Shown: positions 8,151 through 15,394, numbered from the stretch's first letter. The stretch: 60,102 bases of DNA from Nitrospira sp. CR1.2 (GCA_014055495.1 WIAG01000017.1:1-60102); one strand, 5' to 3'. Numbers and translations are program-made. The notes: generated by a model from the letters alone, not told the origin.

Positions 8151-8510
8151 GCATACTAATCAATTTCTCCCTGTCACCCGTCCACTATCCGTTACGGGTG
8201 AGAGGGAATCATGCTCCGTCCTTACACAAGGCGGCGAGGCGTCAGCTTGGCCGCCGTTCTGGTTGATCGTTGATGACAGAAGCAGGGAACACAACAGGAT
8301 ACTGAAACCATGGGGAGATTGGTCACGCAAAGACTTCGCCCAACGAGGCCGCCCGGCCGTTCCGGACCACTGGACCGGACGGCCGGGGGGATCGGGGGCG
8401 CAGCCCCCGCTTCACTTGATCTATATGGTCAAAGTAGGACGCAGCCGTTCATCATAATACCTCTTGGCTCGCTACTGTATGGAGATTGGGGTATTCTTGA
8501 TTAGTTAGAA
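8151..8510. other. Hairpin cluster in a gene-free gap, candidate replication origin
   Basis: No gene is supported here. Three inverted repeats are seen: TCCCT.TCACCCGT at 8168-8181 pairing with 8194-8207 (one mismatch); a GC-rich hairpin at 8352-8387 with an outer 8-bp stem CCCGGCCG and an inner TCCGG/CCGGA stem; and CGGGGGC/GCCCCCG at 8393-8409 with a GCA loop. The first may terminate the upstream operon. The cluster directly downstream of a possible Rep gene could form an origin; this is inference. Confidence 0.45.
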
Positions 8511-8960
8511 ATGTGCCGGCGGGCAGGTGTGCTGGATCACTTCGCATCTCAGGAGGATGTCCCGGCTTTGTGGTTCCTGAAAAGAATTGCCTTTGTATAC
8601 TTCGGCGCAGTTCTGCTGCCGTTGCTACTCTTACCGTTAGCATTCGTTGAAACAGTGGGAGGCCATTCAGTACTATTTCTTGGGATTTTTGCATCGCCTG
8701 TGGGAATTCTTGCTGGGTGTGCATACTCCGATGTAAGAAGGCATTATCAGCTAATAGCAATTGTTGTTCGGACGGCAGCGGCTTCCATGGTTTTGTTATT
8801 TTTATATTTCGTTCTGTTTCAGATTGAGGACGTACTGCCATTTTTTAAGAACGATGGCTGGATACTTATTCCTTTAGCTGGTCCTTTGTTTGCCGGTGGG
8901 GTAAGCGAATTTATTCCAACAGAAGCAGATGGACCTAAATTTGTTCGGTCAAGCATTTGA
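8511..8960 (+). CDS. Unknown membrane protein (element cargo)
   Basis: A 149-residue protein with about four hydrophobic segments: near residues 23-45, 53-70, 82-103 and 115-130. No family is recognised. The DNA is visibly richer in A and T than the surrounding chromosome, which fits recent acquisition. There is no convincing Shine-Dalgarno; the ATG is the first of the frame. It stands alone, with intergenic spacers on both sides, as do the next two genes. Confidence 0.6.
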   Translation: MCRRAGVLDHFASQEDVPALWFLKRIAFVYFGAVLLPLLLLPLAFVETVGGHSVLFLGIFASPVGILAGCAYSDVRRHYQLIAIVVRTAAASMVLLFLYFVLFQIEDVLPFFKNDGWILIPLAGPLFAGGVSEFIPTEADGPKFVRSSI

Positions 8961-9042
8961 CTTACACTAACCTTGATCTGGATATCTCTAATCTAAGAGT
9001 TTGTGCGGAATATGGCTCGGAGGTAGTTCGTTGGAGACCATC

Positions 9043-9627
9043 ATGCTGTATGAAGCCAAGTTACCGGCGGATGAATTACAATTTCTTGACCATCTAATTG
9101 GGTGTTCTATTGAACGCATTGTGGGAGATGGGTGGAGCATCGAAATTCAGCTACAGGATAGGATCCTTCATTGCTTTCCGGAAGAAGAAGCCACACCAGA
9201 CAACGAACATGAACTTGGTGGAGTCGACCGACTACGAGTCGAGCTGATTCATACTTCCACCATGCAAAGCAGACCTTTCATTGCGGCGGAGCTTGGAAAG
9301 GTTATTTCAATAAGCGTTCTCAGTCTTCTGGCTGGATTCACTCCTCCGACCCCAGTGCCATCGACGCCCCTTCTTGGCATTGTGATTCCCCCGGGTATTG
9401 CCTACGGCCACTTCTACTTCAGACCCGAGTTTCGTGAACACGTAACCGCTACACTGTCAATGAAACAAGCCATAATCGACTGGGATATTGGAATAGAAAT
9501 CGTCACGGAACGTTGTTCTTCGATTGTTCTCTACACCAAGGGTTATTTTGTTCGTGCTTCGATGAATGGCCTGCCCAGCCAAGATTGGGCAAGGGATGAA
9601 TTGCTTAGTAAGCGCGCCTTTTCATAA
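9043..9627 (+). CDS. Unknown soluble protein (element cargo)
   Basis: A 194-residue protein not assigned to any family. It alternates acidic and hydrophobic stretches (residues 1-75), contains a Pro-rich hydrophobic stretch (about 100-130) and has no signal peptide. ATG 9043 is chosen because GGAG lies about 7 nt upstream; the frame remains open back to a TTG at 9001. Base composition is AT-richer than the chromosome. Such orphan genes in mobile elements are often immunity or defence cargo, but nothing here shows that. Confidence 0.6.
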   Translation: MLYEAKLPADELQFLDHLIGCSIERIVGDGWSIEIQLQDRILHCFPEEEATPDNEHELGGVDRLRVELIHTSTMQSRPFIAAELGKVISISVLSLLAGFTPPTPVPSTPLLGIVIPPGIAYGHFYFRPEFREHVTATLSMKQAIIDWDIGIEIVTERCSSIVLYTKGYFVRASMNGLPSQDWARDELLSKRAFS

Positions 9628-9782
9628 CTTTCAGGGATCGTCAATAAGATTATTCTAGATCGGTTGAGATTCGTGTGCAGTGATATTGACTAACCTGGTA
9701 GGAAGTGGAAATGGACGGGATATAGCGGATATTGCTGGCGTCCAATGTCTCCCCTATTTCAGGCTCCTGCGGTTTGAGGGAC

Positions 9783-10085
9783 ATGAAGACCTACCCTATA
9801 TACAATTCTGAGAAGCAGATGCTCGCATTTGAGATCGAAAACGATAGAATTGGGCGGCATGCAGTTTGCCGCTTCGTTAAAACGATTCCCGGTGCGACAC
9901 TCACCCGAGAACCAAAGATATTTTCATGGTTTCGCGAAGAGGTATTTTGTGAGTTTACGGTCGATGGGGGAGCTTATATTGTTGAAGAGCCTTATGGGGA
10001 CAACAGTCGATATTGGATCGGGCCTGTTTCTTCTGGTTGGCTAGCACAGACAGAGAAAGTACATGATGCGTTCGTCAGGGTTTAG
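9783..10085 (+). CDS. Small conserved-looking hypothetical protein (element cargo)
   Basis: A 100-residue protein beginning MKTYPIYNSE and containing AFEIEN, PKIFSWFREE and EEPYGDNSRYWIGP. I recall similar unnamed small proteins with the FGDNSRYWIGP ending scattered in proteobacterial genomes, but know of no function. A GAGGG lies very close to the ATG. It is the third of three singly spaced cargo genes. Confidence 0.6.
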   Translation: MKTYPIYNSEKQMLAFEIENDRIGRHAVCRFVKTIPGATLTREPKIFSWFREEVFCEFTVDGGAYIVEEPYGDNSRYWIGPVSSGWLAQTEKVHDAFVRV

Positions 10086-10286
10086 TGGACTGACTACCAC
10101 GATTTTATGAGTCTGAAGAACTCAAAGCGAAATGTCCGACATGGATACAGGCCGTGGAGCTATTTCGTGCTTCAACCGGAAACTGTCTCGCATTCTTTAT
10201 TGAAATTTTGATCCTGGTTCTGGCTACGATTACAGGTATGCTTGCGTTGTCAGTAACCCCCATCTGCTGATAGTGAAGTCTCTGCT

Positions 10287-10342
10287 CTATAAGGAAAACA
10301 TATCCATCTGCCCTCCCTGGTCGTTGTCAGTCTCTAGGGCAC
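10287..10342 (+). repeat. Direct repeat A flanking the toxin-antitoxin module
   Basis: CTATAAGGAAAACATATCCA and the following ~36 bp are repeated with about ten differences at 11130-11186. Read on the minus strand both copies encode the same short terminus DQGGQMDMFSL, which is the predicted integrase tail in the excised circle. Confidence 0.85.
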
Positions 10343-10408
10343 TTTTTACGTCGTCTTGGCCAATGGTCTCGTTTCTTGGGGGGAAGGTCCGTTTGTTCTG
10401 ACAGATGA

Positions 10409-10436
10409 TTGACTTGTGCGACAAATGGCGTACAAT
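10409..10436 (+). promoter_or_regulatory. Promoter of the relB/yafQ operon
   Basis: TTGACT (10409-10414), a 16-bp spacer and TACAAT (10431-10436) form a strong sigma-70 promoter. Transcription would begin near 10443, almost on the first ATG of the antitoxin gene. Confidence 0.75.
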
Positions 10437-10443
10437 GTGAAAC

Positions 10444-10722
10444 ATGAGGAAGGCGTCGCATCTGTCCATGTCAGACCGTATTAATGCCCGTATCGATATC
10501 GGCCTCAAAAAGAGAGCCGTGAAAATCTTCGACCGTCTTGGGATTAGTGAAGCAGAAGCCATACGGCTGTTTTATGCTCAGGTTGAACTCCATCAAGGTA
10601 TTCCCTTCCCCCTCACCATTCCAAATGCCACGACTATTGCCGCCTTTGACGAAACCAACAAGCCGGAGAAACTCCCTTCTTTTAGGACCTTCCGCGCCCT
10701 CAGAAACCAGACGGGCGTATAG
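10444..10722 (+). CDS. RelB/DinJ-family antitoxin
   Basis: A 92-residue antitoxin expected to neutralise the adjacent YafQ-like toxin and repress its own promoter. SDRINARIDIGLKKRAVKIF and the following GISEAEAIRLFYAQV form the ribbon-helix-helix DNA-binding region; IPFPLTIPN and the polar C-terminus form the toxin-binding part. The likely transcription start is immediately before ATG 10444, which would make it nearly leaderless; ATG 10468 (MSDRIN) with GAGGAAGG upstream is an equally good start. The toxin begins 2 bp after its stop. Confidence 0.85.
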   Translation: MRKASHLSMSDRINARIDIGLKKRAVKIFDRLGISEAEAIRLFYAQVELHQGIPFPLTIPNATTIAAFDETNKPEKLPSFRTFRALRNQTGV

Positions 10723-10724
10723 CC

Positions 10725-10994
10725 TTGCTCACCATCAAACCCACTAGCCGTTTTCTCAAAGACCTGAAGTTAGCCAAAAAGCGAGGACAGGACATCGACG
10801 ATCTCGAGGACATCATTGATCTCTTACAATTCCAAAAGGTTCTGCCTGTCAGACACAGAGATCATGCCCTTTCTGGTATTTGGAAGCATCACCGCGAATG
10901 TCACATTGCCCCAGACTGGCTGCTGATTTATCGAACGGATGATGAATTCCTGTACTTGGAACGTACCGGCTCCCACGCTGATCTGTTCGAGTGA
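10725..10994 (+). CDS. YafQ-family mRNA interferase toxin
   Basis: An 89-residue RelE-superfamily toxin, expected to cleave mRNA on the ribosome. Residues known to be catalytic in YafQ appear here in context: His in RDHALSG, His in RECHI, Asp in PDWLLIY, and His in RTGSHADLF. It starts with TTG 2 bp after the antitoxin stop, a usual arrangement for coupled translation at low toxin level. It probably stabilises the mobile element by addiction, which is inference from context. Confidence 0.88.
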   Translation: MLTIKPTSRFLKDLKLAKKRGQDIDDLEDIIDLLQFQKVLPVRHRDHALSGIWKHHRECHIAPDWLLIYRTDDEFLYLERTGSHADLFE

Positions 10995-11029
10995 ATGTGC
11001 CAGATCTTCTCTCATTTGTGCGGAAATCT

Positions 11030-11075
11030 GGTCACGGTTTTGGTCACGGTTCGGTCACGATTTTGGCTACGATTG
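11030..11075 (+). repeat. Right cluster of 11-bp repeats, candidate integrase arm sites
   Basis: Four direct copies at 11030 (GGTCACGGTTT), 11042 (GGTCACGGTTC), 11053 (GGTCACGATTT) and 11065 (GGCTACGATTG), 11-12 bp apart, match the pair at 5054-5076. In the excised circle the two clusters flank the 47-bp core. Confidence 0.55.
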
Positions 11076-11129
11076 CAGGACTGCCGCAATCGTCATTGAT
11101 CCTCATGGACTGACACGAAAAGCCTTGAT

Positions 11130-11186
11130 CTATAAGGAAAACATATCCATCTGTCCGCCCTGATCGCTGTCAATCTCTAGAACGCT
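11130..11186 (+). repeat. Direct repeat B next to attR
   Basis: The partner of repeat A at 10287-10342. It lies just inside the right attachment repeat and, on the minus strand, would supply the 3' end of the integrase gene in the circular form. Confidence 0.85.
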
Positions 11187-11194
11187 TTGTGAGC

Positions 11195-11241
11195 CTTCGG
11201 ATCCGAGGGTTGGGGGTTCAAGTCCCTCCGGGCGCACCAGA
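11195..11241 (+). repeat. Right attachment repeat (displaced tRNA 3' half)
   Basis: Identical over 47 bp to 4963-5009. It contains the anticodon loop, T-arm, acceptor 3' strand and CCA but no 5' half, so it is not a functional tRNA. It is the original chromosomal end pushed aside by the insertion. Confidence 0.92.
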
Positions 11242-11556
11242 GAATCTAAAAGTCGTCGAAGCTTCCCGATCCTCCAGGGGCACCCCGCGGGGGCTCCCTC
11301 TCAACCTTCAGTTCTCCAGCTCATACCCGTTCCTGTTCTCGAAGGGGCACCTTCCGGCCGTTGCCGCTCAGAGTGATTGAAAATATGGCGGTTCTCTGAG
11401 GGGGCGGCATGCTCTCCTTGCTCCATGCTCGCCGGGCAACTCCTCGAAATGACGGTGCATTCTGGCCTGCCCCTGCGGAAACCAGAGGAAATCGTGGCCG
11501 GTGCTATAGTTGTTACGTACAGCACTGGTTACACCCCCTCTCAAGGAGCAAGGTTC
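11242..11556. other. Chromosomal spacer upstream of pal
   Basis: No gene is supported between attR and pal. A TATAGT at 11505-11510 could be the -10 box for pal, but I see no matching -35. AAGGAG at 11543-11548 is the pal ribosome site. Confidence 0.5.
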
Positions 11557-12312
11557 ATGAAGTACCGTGGCGCGTCGCAGCTGATGTTGGGCGGAATCGC
11601 ACTCGTCGTCTTCACGGCGTCGGGTTGCAGCAACATGAAATGGTTCCAGTCGGGCTCGGACGATCAGTCCCTGTCGGCGGAGGGCCGTTCCGGAAGCGAA
11701 TCGGAGAGCCGTTCCGGGAGCGACTATGCGCAGCGCGATGGCATGCGAAATCGGCTTGATGGAGCGGAAGACGGCCAGTATCCTTCGCTCGGCCACCGGC
11801 CAGATGCGGCAGAGGCGGAAGGCGGTCGCTTGCGCGGCTTGTCTCCCCTGGTGAACGGGGAGATCTCAGGAGAGGAACGCCTCAGCCGGAGCCCGTTCGG
11901 CAGTATGTTGACGGCGCATGAACGGGACGAAAAGTGGGCGGCGGAAGTTCGACGTGAGGAAGCGGCCGCGCTGGAAGCGGGTCTCAAGGATGTGTTTTAC
12001 GGGTATGACCGGTACAACGTGGCGGACAACGACGGCGTGGCGGCATTGTCGGTCAACGCCGCCTGGTTGAAGGACAATCCTAAGGCGCTCCTCAAGATCT
12101 CCGGGCATTGTGATGAGCGCGGCACGCACGATTACAATCTGGTGCTCGGAGAAAAACGCGCGAAGGCCGCCAAGAGCTTCATGGTCGATATGGGGGTCAG
12201 CCCCAAGCAAGTGGCGATCGTTTCGTATGGAAAGGATCGTCCCTTCTGTGCCGACCATGACGAGGCTTGCCATCAGCAGAATCGGCGCGGGCACATGTTG
12301 CTGCGCAAATAG
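11557..12312 (+). CDS. pal: Peptidoglycan-associated lipoprotein Pal
   Basis: A 251-residue outer-membrane lipoprotein that anchors the outer membrane to peptidoglycan with the Tol system. The start ATG 11557 is set by AAGGAG upstream; it gives a signal peptide with lipobox TASGC near residue 24. A long, Ser/Gly- and charge-rich linker (about 30-145) is followed by an OmpA-like domain: YGYDRYNV, ISGHCDERGTHDYNLVLGE and the basic peptidoglycan-binding stretch, ending QNRRGHMLLRK. The GHCDERGT motif is specific to Pal. The linker is longer than in E. coli Pal. No other tol gene is adjacent. Confidence 0.92.
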   Translation: MKYRGASQLMLGGIALVVFTASGCSNMKWFQSGSDDQSLSAEGRSGSESESRSGSDYAQRDGMRNRLDGAEDGQYPSLGHRPDAAEAEGGRLRGLSPLVNGEISGEERLSRSPFGSMLTAHERDEKWAAEVRREEAAALEAGLKDVFYGYDRYNVADNDGVAALSVNAAWLKDNPKALLKISGHCDERGTHDYNLVLGEKRAKAAKSFMVDMGVSPKQVAIVSYGKDRPFCADHDEACHQQNRRGHMLLRK

Positions 12313-12318
12313 TCGAGA

Positions 12319-12351
12319 GGTCCCGGCGCCTGCCCCTGGGGCGCCGGGACC
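12319..12351 (+). terminator. Terminator hairpin after pal
   Basis: A perfect 12-bp stem, GGTCCCGGCGCC (12319-12330) with its complement (12340-12351), encloses a 9-nt loop 6 bp after the pal stop. The downstream tract AGGTTTCAG is only weakly U-rich. The rest of the gap up to 12614 shows no gene. Confidence 0.65.
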
Positions 12352-12620
12352 AGGTTTCAGCCGGTCCGTTCCACCCTTGCATTCCTCTCCTATCCCGCAA
12401 TCGTCCACCACCTGTGACGCCGGATCCGTCGGTACGCCGCTCGGCCTGCTGCCGCTCCGATGCCGCCGCCGGGCGATGGGGAATCGCGCGCAGTCACCCC
12501 GTTCAAACCAGTCCGGCCCCCCCTTCTCCGTCGGCATGGTGACAATACGCGGGAGCTTATGGTATTGAGCCTCAGCGGGGACAGGCGTTCTGCCCCCTCA
12601 TTCGCCGAAGGAGTATGATT

Positions 12621-12785
12621 GTGAACCAGCGCTTTGGAATTACTGTGAAGTTCTTGATTTCAGCTGACTCGCCCGAAGAGGCTGAAGAGATCATCGAATC
12701 TGCCTGCGAGAAGATGGCGTCCTCCATCCATGAAGGGGATGTCAGCTACGAAGGCATTGAAGATATCGAAGAGGAAGATGATTGA
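12621..12785 (+). CDS. Acidic 54-residue microprotein
   Basis: A short frame encoding MNQRFGITVKFLISADSPEE and continuing to an acidic tail DIEEEDD. GTG 12621 is preferred because AAGGAG lies 7 nt upstream; an in-frame ATG at 12615 is too close to it. The pattern of one beta-strand-like start, an acidic helix and an acidic tail, and the clean ribosome site, support a real gene. No family is recognised. It lies 96 bp before the DUF3422 gene. Confidence 0.6.
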   Translation: MNQRFGITVKFLISADSPEEAEEIIESACEKMASSIHEGDVSYEGIEDIEEEDD

Positions 12786-12881
12786 AGTATTCGCCGGATG
12801 TCGATGCCGTTCCGGGGTTGTTCCGGGTCGGCGAGGGGATGACTCTCTGCGGTTTCCGTTTCAGCTGGAGCAGCGGATGTT

Positions 12882-14273
12882 ATGACGGACTCGGTTGAGC
12901 CTGCCGGAACCGATTCCCGCCGTGCGGGATTTCTGAACCGGATTCATCAGTCCAACAAGCAGTATCTGCCGCAGTGGCTCGGTGTGCCGGCGCACATTCA
13001 TCATGTCGCGTACCGGATGGCTAATCCTCCGGTGGAACGGCCCAACAGTCGCCGGGAGTTTCAGCACCTCCTCCAGGCCCTGGACATTACTGAAGGTGCG
13101 ATTGAGGAGCGGTTTGGCTACGGCTTCAAGACGGCCGCCAACGGCGACCGCCTGGTGGTCGTGTGGGAAGCCCACACGGAATACTACAGCTACCAGGTCT
13201 GGCATGTCGTCAAGGACAGTGTCGCCCCGCTGGATTTCGGCCCGATCACCTTTCCCGGCTATATGATGCCCCTCTGTCCCCTCGGCATTCGTGTAAACGC
13301 CCTCGACCTGCTGTTTCTGCCGCAAGAGCCGCCGCTGGAGCGGGAACTGCCCGCGAGGCTTCCCGGCGCCATGGTGTACGGGAGTCGTATTCTGGGGGAC
13401 GACATCGTGGCGGTGACCAGTTTCACTCCCGATGAGTTCGACCGGGAACGGTACCTGATTTGCTCCACATCCGAGCAGGCGCTGCGGCAACAGGTGGCGA
13501 AGATTGTCGATACGATCGTCGCCATCGAGAATTACTATCACCTCGTCATGTTGCCGATGAAGGCCTTCTCCCGGGCCGTGGATCAAATTCACGACTATGA
13601 GCAGCGGCACCTCTATCAACGGGCCGTGCTGATCGAGCAGCTGGGCGGGACCACTCCGCCGACCATGCAGAAATGGCTGACGGTCCTCACGCAAGACCTG
13701 TTGCAGGTAAGCCGGCTGGCTGAGTCGATGCGATACCGGCTCTCGGCCTCGGTGCCATACGACCGAATTGTGCAAAGCAACCTGGTGGCTTTGCAGGAGC
13801 GGCCCTACCCGCCGCTTCGTCAAATCTCCGAGTATGTGAGTTGGAAAATCACCGGCGTCACCGATGGCTATCAACAGTTGCTCCGTCGCATCGATGCCAT
13901 GGAAAAGGATTTTGAGGCCACGGTCGCAGTGCTGCGTACGCATATCGAGCTGCGGTTGCAGGAGCAGAATATCGAACTGCAGGATCAGAACATGAAACTG
14001 CTGGCCAGCGTGGATTCCACAACGCGCGCGCAGGCGATCCTGCAGCGCACGGTTGAAAGTCTCTCCGTGATCGTCATCACGTACTATCTGACGGGCTTGG
14101 GCGGGTATGTGCTGAAGGCCTGTTACGAGATGGGGTGGATCAAGAATGCCAATGTGGCCACGGCGATCTTCGTGCCGATCGCGTTCGCGGTGTCCTTTAC
14201 CCTCATGACGGTGGGACGGAAAATCATCGTCAAGCGGATGGCGAATCCCGCCTCGGACCCCGGAGGGCACTGA
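12882..14273 (+). CDS. DUF3422 family membrane-anchored protein
   Basis: A 463-residue protein of the DUF3422 family; the molecular function is unknown. The N-terminal domain (about 1-200) contains the family signature around NSRREFQHLL and WEAHTEYYSY. A helical middle (about 210-370) with coiled-coil stretch LRLQEQNIELQDQNMKLL precedes two C-terminal transmembrane segments (about 388-410 and 425-447), so most of the protein should lie on one side of the inner membrane. Length is typical. It may be co-transcribed with the acidic microprotein upstream. Confidence 0.8.
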   Translation: MTDSVEPAGTDSRRAGFLNRIHQSNKQYLPQWLGVPAHIHHVAYRMANPPVERPNSRREFQHLLQALDITEGAIEERFGYGFKTAANGDRLVVVWEAHTEYYSYQVWHVVKDSVAPLDFGPITFPGYMMPLCPLGIRVNALDLLFLPQEPPLERELPARLPGAMVYGSRILGDDIVAVTSFTPDEFDRERYLICSTSEQALRQQVAKIVDTIVAIENYYHLVMLPMKAFSRAVDQIHDYEQRHLYQRAVLIEQLGGTTPPTMQKWLTVLTQDLLQVSRLAESMRYRLSASVPYDRIVQSNLVALQERPYPPLRQISEYVSWKITGVTDGYQQLLRRIDAMEKDFEATVAVLRTHIELRLQEQNIELQDQNMKLLASVDSTTRAQAILQRTVESLSVIVITYYLTGLGGYVLKACYEMGWIKNANVATAIFVPIAFAVSFTLMTVGRKIIVKRMANPASDPGGH

Positions 14274-14368
14274 CGGATTTCCCTGGATGGCTCGTGCCGC
14301 TGAGGGCGGACGCTGTCCCCATCACAAGCCGGCCGTCGACGAGGCGGATGCCGTGCTTAAGGAATGGC

Positions 14369-14731
14369 TCAGGCCGCGGTCAATTCCTGCCGGTCGGTCG
14401 CGACCCCGGCGGTCGATTCTTCCAATACCCGACCAATCAAGCGCTGCAGACGGCCCTGCTCATCCTGACGTACCCGGATGAACTCGACGCCTGCCTTCTG
14501 CTCGGTGGCCCATCGAACCTTCGCGAGTCCCACGGTCAGCGGTCGGGCCTGATCAGGAGCCATTACGTGCAGCTCGAGGTAGTCGCCGGGTTGAACGGGA
14601 AGGGTGGTTTCGATGGCACACCCGGGCGCCGACAGATTGATGAGGGTTCCCTGGCCGACCATCGAATCGCCGGAGAGCCGGACCGGGTAGGCGACCGTGA
14701 CCCGCGTGGATGAACGATGATCCATGTCCAT
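14369..14731 (-). CDS. PilZ domain protein
   Basis: A 120-residue single-domain PilZ-type protein, expected to bind cyclic di-GMP. The N-terminus has the RxxxR-like MDHRSSTRVTVAYPV (usually RRxxR...), followed by GTLINLSAPGCAIET corresponding to the DxSxxG loop, here N-L-S-A-P-G, so the Asp is replaced. AKVRWATEQKAGVEF is the usual end of the barrel. AGGAGG lies 7 nt before ATG 14731. The altered loop leaves nucleotide binding uncertain. A second PilZ protein lies 1 kb away on the other strand. Confidence 0.8.
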   Translation of the reverse strand: MDMDHRSSTRVTVAYPVRLSGDSMVGQGTLINLSAPGCAIETTLPVQPGDYLELHVMAPDQARPLTVGLAKVRWATEQKAGVEFIRVRQDEQGRLQRLIGRVLEESTAGVATDRQELTAA

Positions 14732-14855
14732 AATACGGCCTCCTTGCCTTTACCCTCGATTCCTGAGGGCTACACACCTTCTCGGTAAGGGTTTTTCTGA
14801 ACTTTAGCCGGGGTGGGTGAACACGACCCTCTGCCGATCCCTCAAGGGAGAATCC

Positions 14856-15023
14856 CTAGGTGGTGGGCGGAGGGTGTCGGGGCCCGCGCGGGTGGTCAGC
14901 AGCCCCGTATCGGCCGGTCAGCCAGAGCACCAGGGGGATGCTGATGGGAAACGGCAGGAGGATGAGCAGGAGAAGGGCGAGGACTCTTTCCTTGGCCCCT
15001 CGGAATATGGGTAGCTGTTTCAT
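14856..15023 (-). CDS. 55-residue single-pass membrane microprotein
   Basis: The frame gives a basic N-terminus (MKQLPIFRGAKER), one hydrophobic helix rich in Leu/Ile/Pro (about residues 15-36, containing LLLLILLPFPIS) and a Pro-rich polar tail. TAGGAG lies 7 nt before the ATG. Charge distribution predicts the N-terminus inside. No family is recognised. It is followed by the PilZ gene on the same strand 125 bp downstream. Confidence 0.55.
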   Translation of the reverse strand: MKQLPIFRGAKERVLALLLLILLPFPISIPLVLWLTGRYGAADHPRGPRHPPPTT

Positions 15024-15182
15024 GGGGAACTCCTAACCTGTGCCACTCCGAATATTGCGCGTCGGTCTTTTCTCCCGGCGTTCGTTCCGGAGGGAGTCTC
15101 ATAGTAGGTTGCGGAAAAACTCGATTCTTGGCTCATAGCGCGCGGTGAGCTCCACATGCTCTCTCGCGTCAGCACGCACTGC

Positions 15183-15303
15183 AGGATGCGCAAAAAGGCC
15201 GTCCAGCAAGGCCGCAGCGAGCGAAGGGGCGAATCGTACTCTTGCGGTACGGTGAGTCGCTGAGTGACGCGAGAACGCCGCTGGCGGGCTTTTTCCGCAT
15301 CCT
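15183..15303. repeat. Short inverted-repeat element (REP/MITE-like)
   Basis: AGGATGCGCAAAAAGGCCG at 15183 is the imperfect inverted repeat of the right end, AGGATGCGGAAAAAGCCCG read on the minus strand from 15303. The interior contains GCAGCGAGCGAAG and GAACGCCGCTGGCGG blocks. A related block (CAGCGGCGTTCTCG... TCGCTGCGGC) recurs near 23639-23720. The right end abuts the stop codon of the 29-residue gene. It can fold into a long hairpin. Confidence 0.75.
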
Positions 15304-15304
15304 G

Positions 15305-15394
15305 TTAGATCTGACGCAGCAGGTCGGTGACCCAGTGGGCGATCAAGGCGGAGAACGCCACGAAGGTGATCAGCAAGTCCACATTCAGGTCCAT
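15305..15394 (-). CDS. 29-residue membrane microprotein
   Basis: A very short frame, MDLNVDLLITFVAFSALIAH followed by WVTDLLRQI and TAA. AGGAGGAG lies 7 nt before the ATG, one of the best ribosome sites in the window. The residues form a single amphipathic-to-hydrophobic helix. No family is recognised. Its stop codon is 1 bp from the end of the repeat element, so the gene and the element are intimately linked. Confidence 0.5.
   Translation of the reverse strand: MDLNVDLLITFVAFSALIAHWVTDLLRQI

Larger units (their letters stand above)
10086..10443. other. Gene-free spacer with a degenerate copy of the element right end
   Basis: No coding region is supported. The segment from about 10206 resembles the sequence before attR: CTGGCTACGATTACAGG matches TTGGCTACGATTGCAGG near 11063, and 10287-10342 matches 11130-11186. 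The toxin-antitoxin promoter lies at its right end. Confidence 0.7.
4963..11241. mobile_element. ~6.2 kb integrative element in tRNA-Arg(TCG)
   Basis: Two exact 47-bp direct repeats (4963-5009 and 11195-11241) made of the 3' half of tRNA-Arg bound a segment whose unit length is 6232 bp. A tyrosine integrase on the minus strand ends inside the left repeat, the usual layout for tRNA-targeting elements. The content is modular: integrase and zinc-finger gene leftward; HTH, Rep-like and Cys-rich genes rightward; a hairpin-rich gap; AT-richer cargo; and a RelB/YafQ pair. No capsid, relaxase or conjugation gene is seen. It could be an integrative rolling-circle plasmid-like element or a satellite; the class is unresolved. 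Confidence 0.9.

Noticed and set aside
8452-8841. Minus-strand open frame in the element cargo
   Set aside because: It overlaps the plus-strand membrane protein, lacks a ribosome site and has no recognisable feature.
11195-11241. Second tRNA-Arg gene
   Set aside because: Only the 3' half is present; the acceptor 5' strand and D-arm are missing, so it is the att repeat.
12861-14270. Minus-strand open frame of 469 codons
   Set aside because: It is exactly antisense to the DUF3422 gene and is a shadow of its codon usage.
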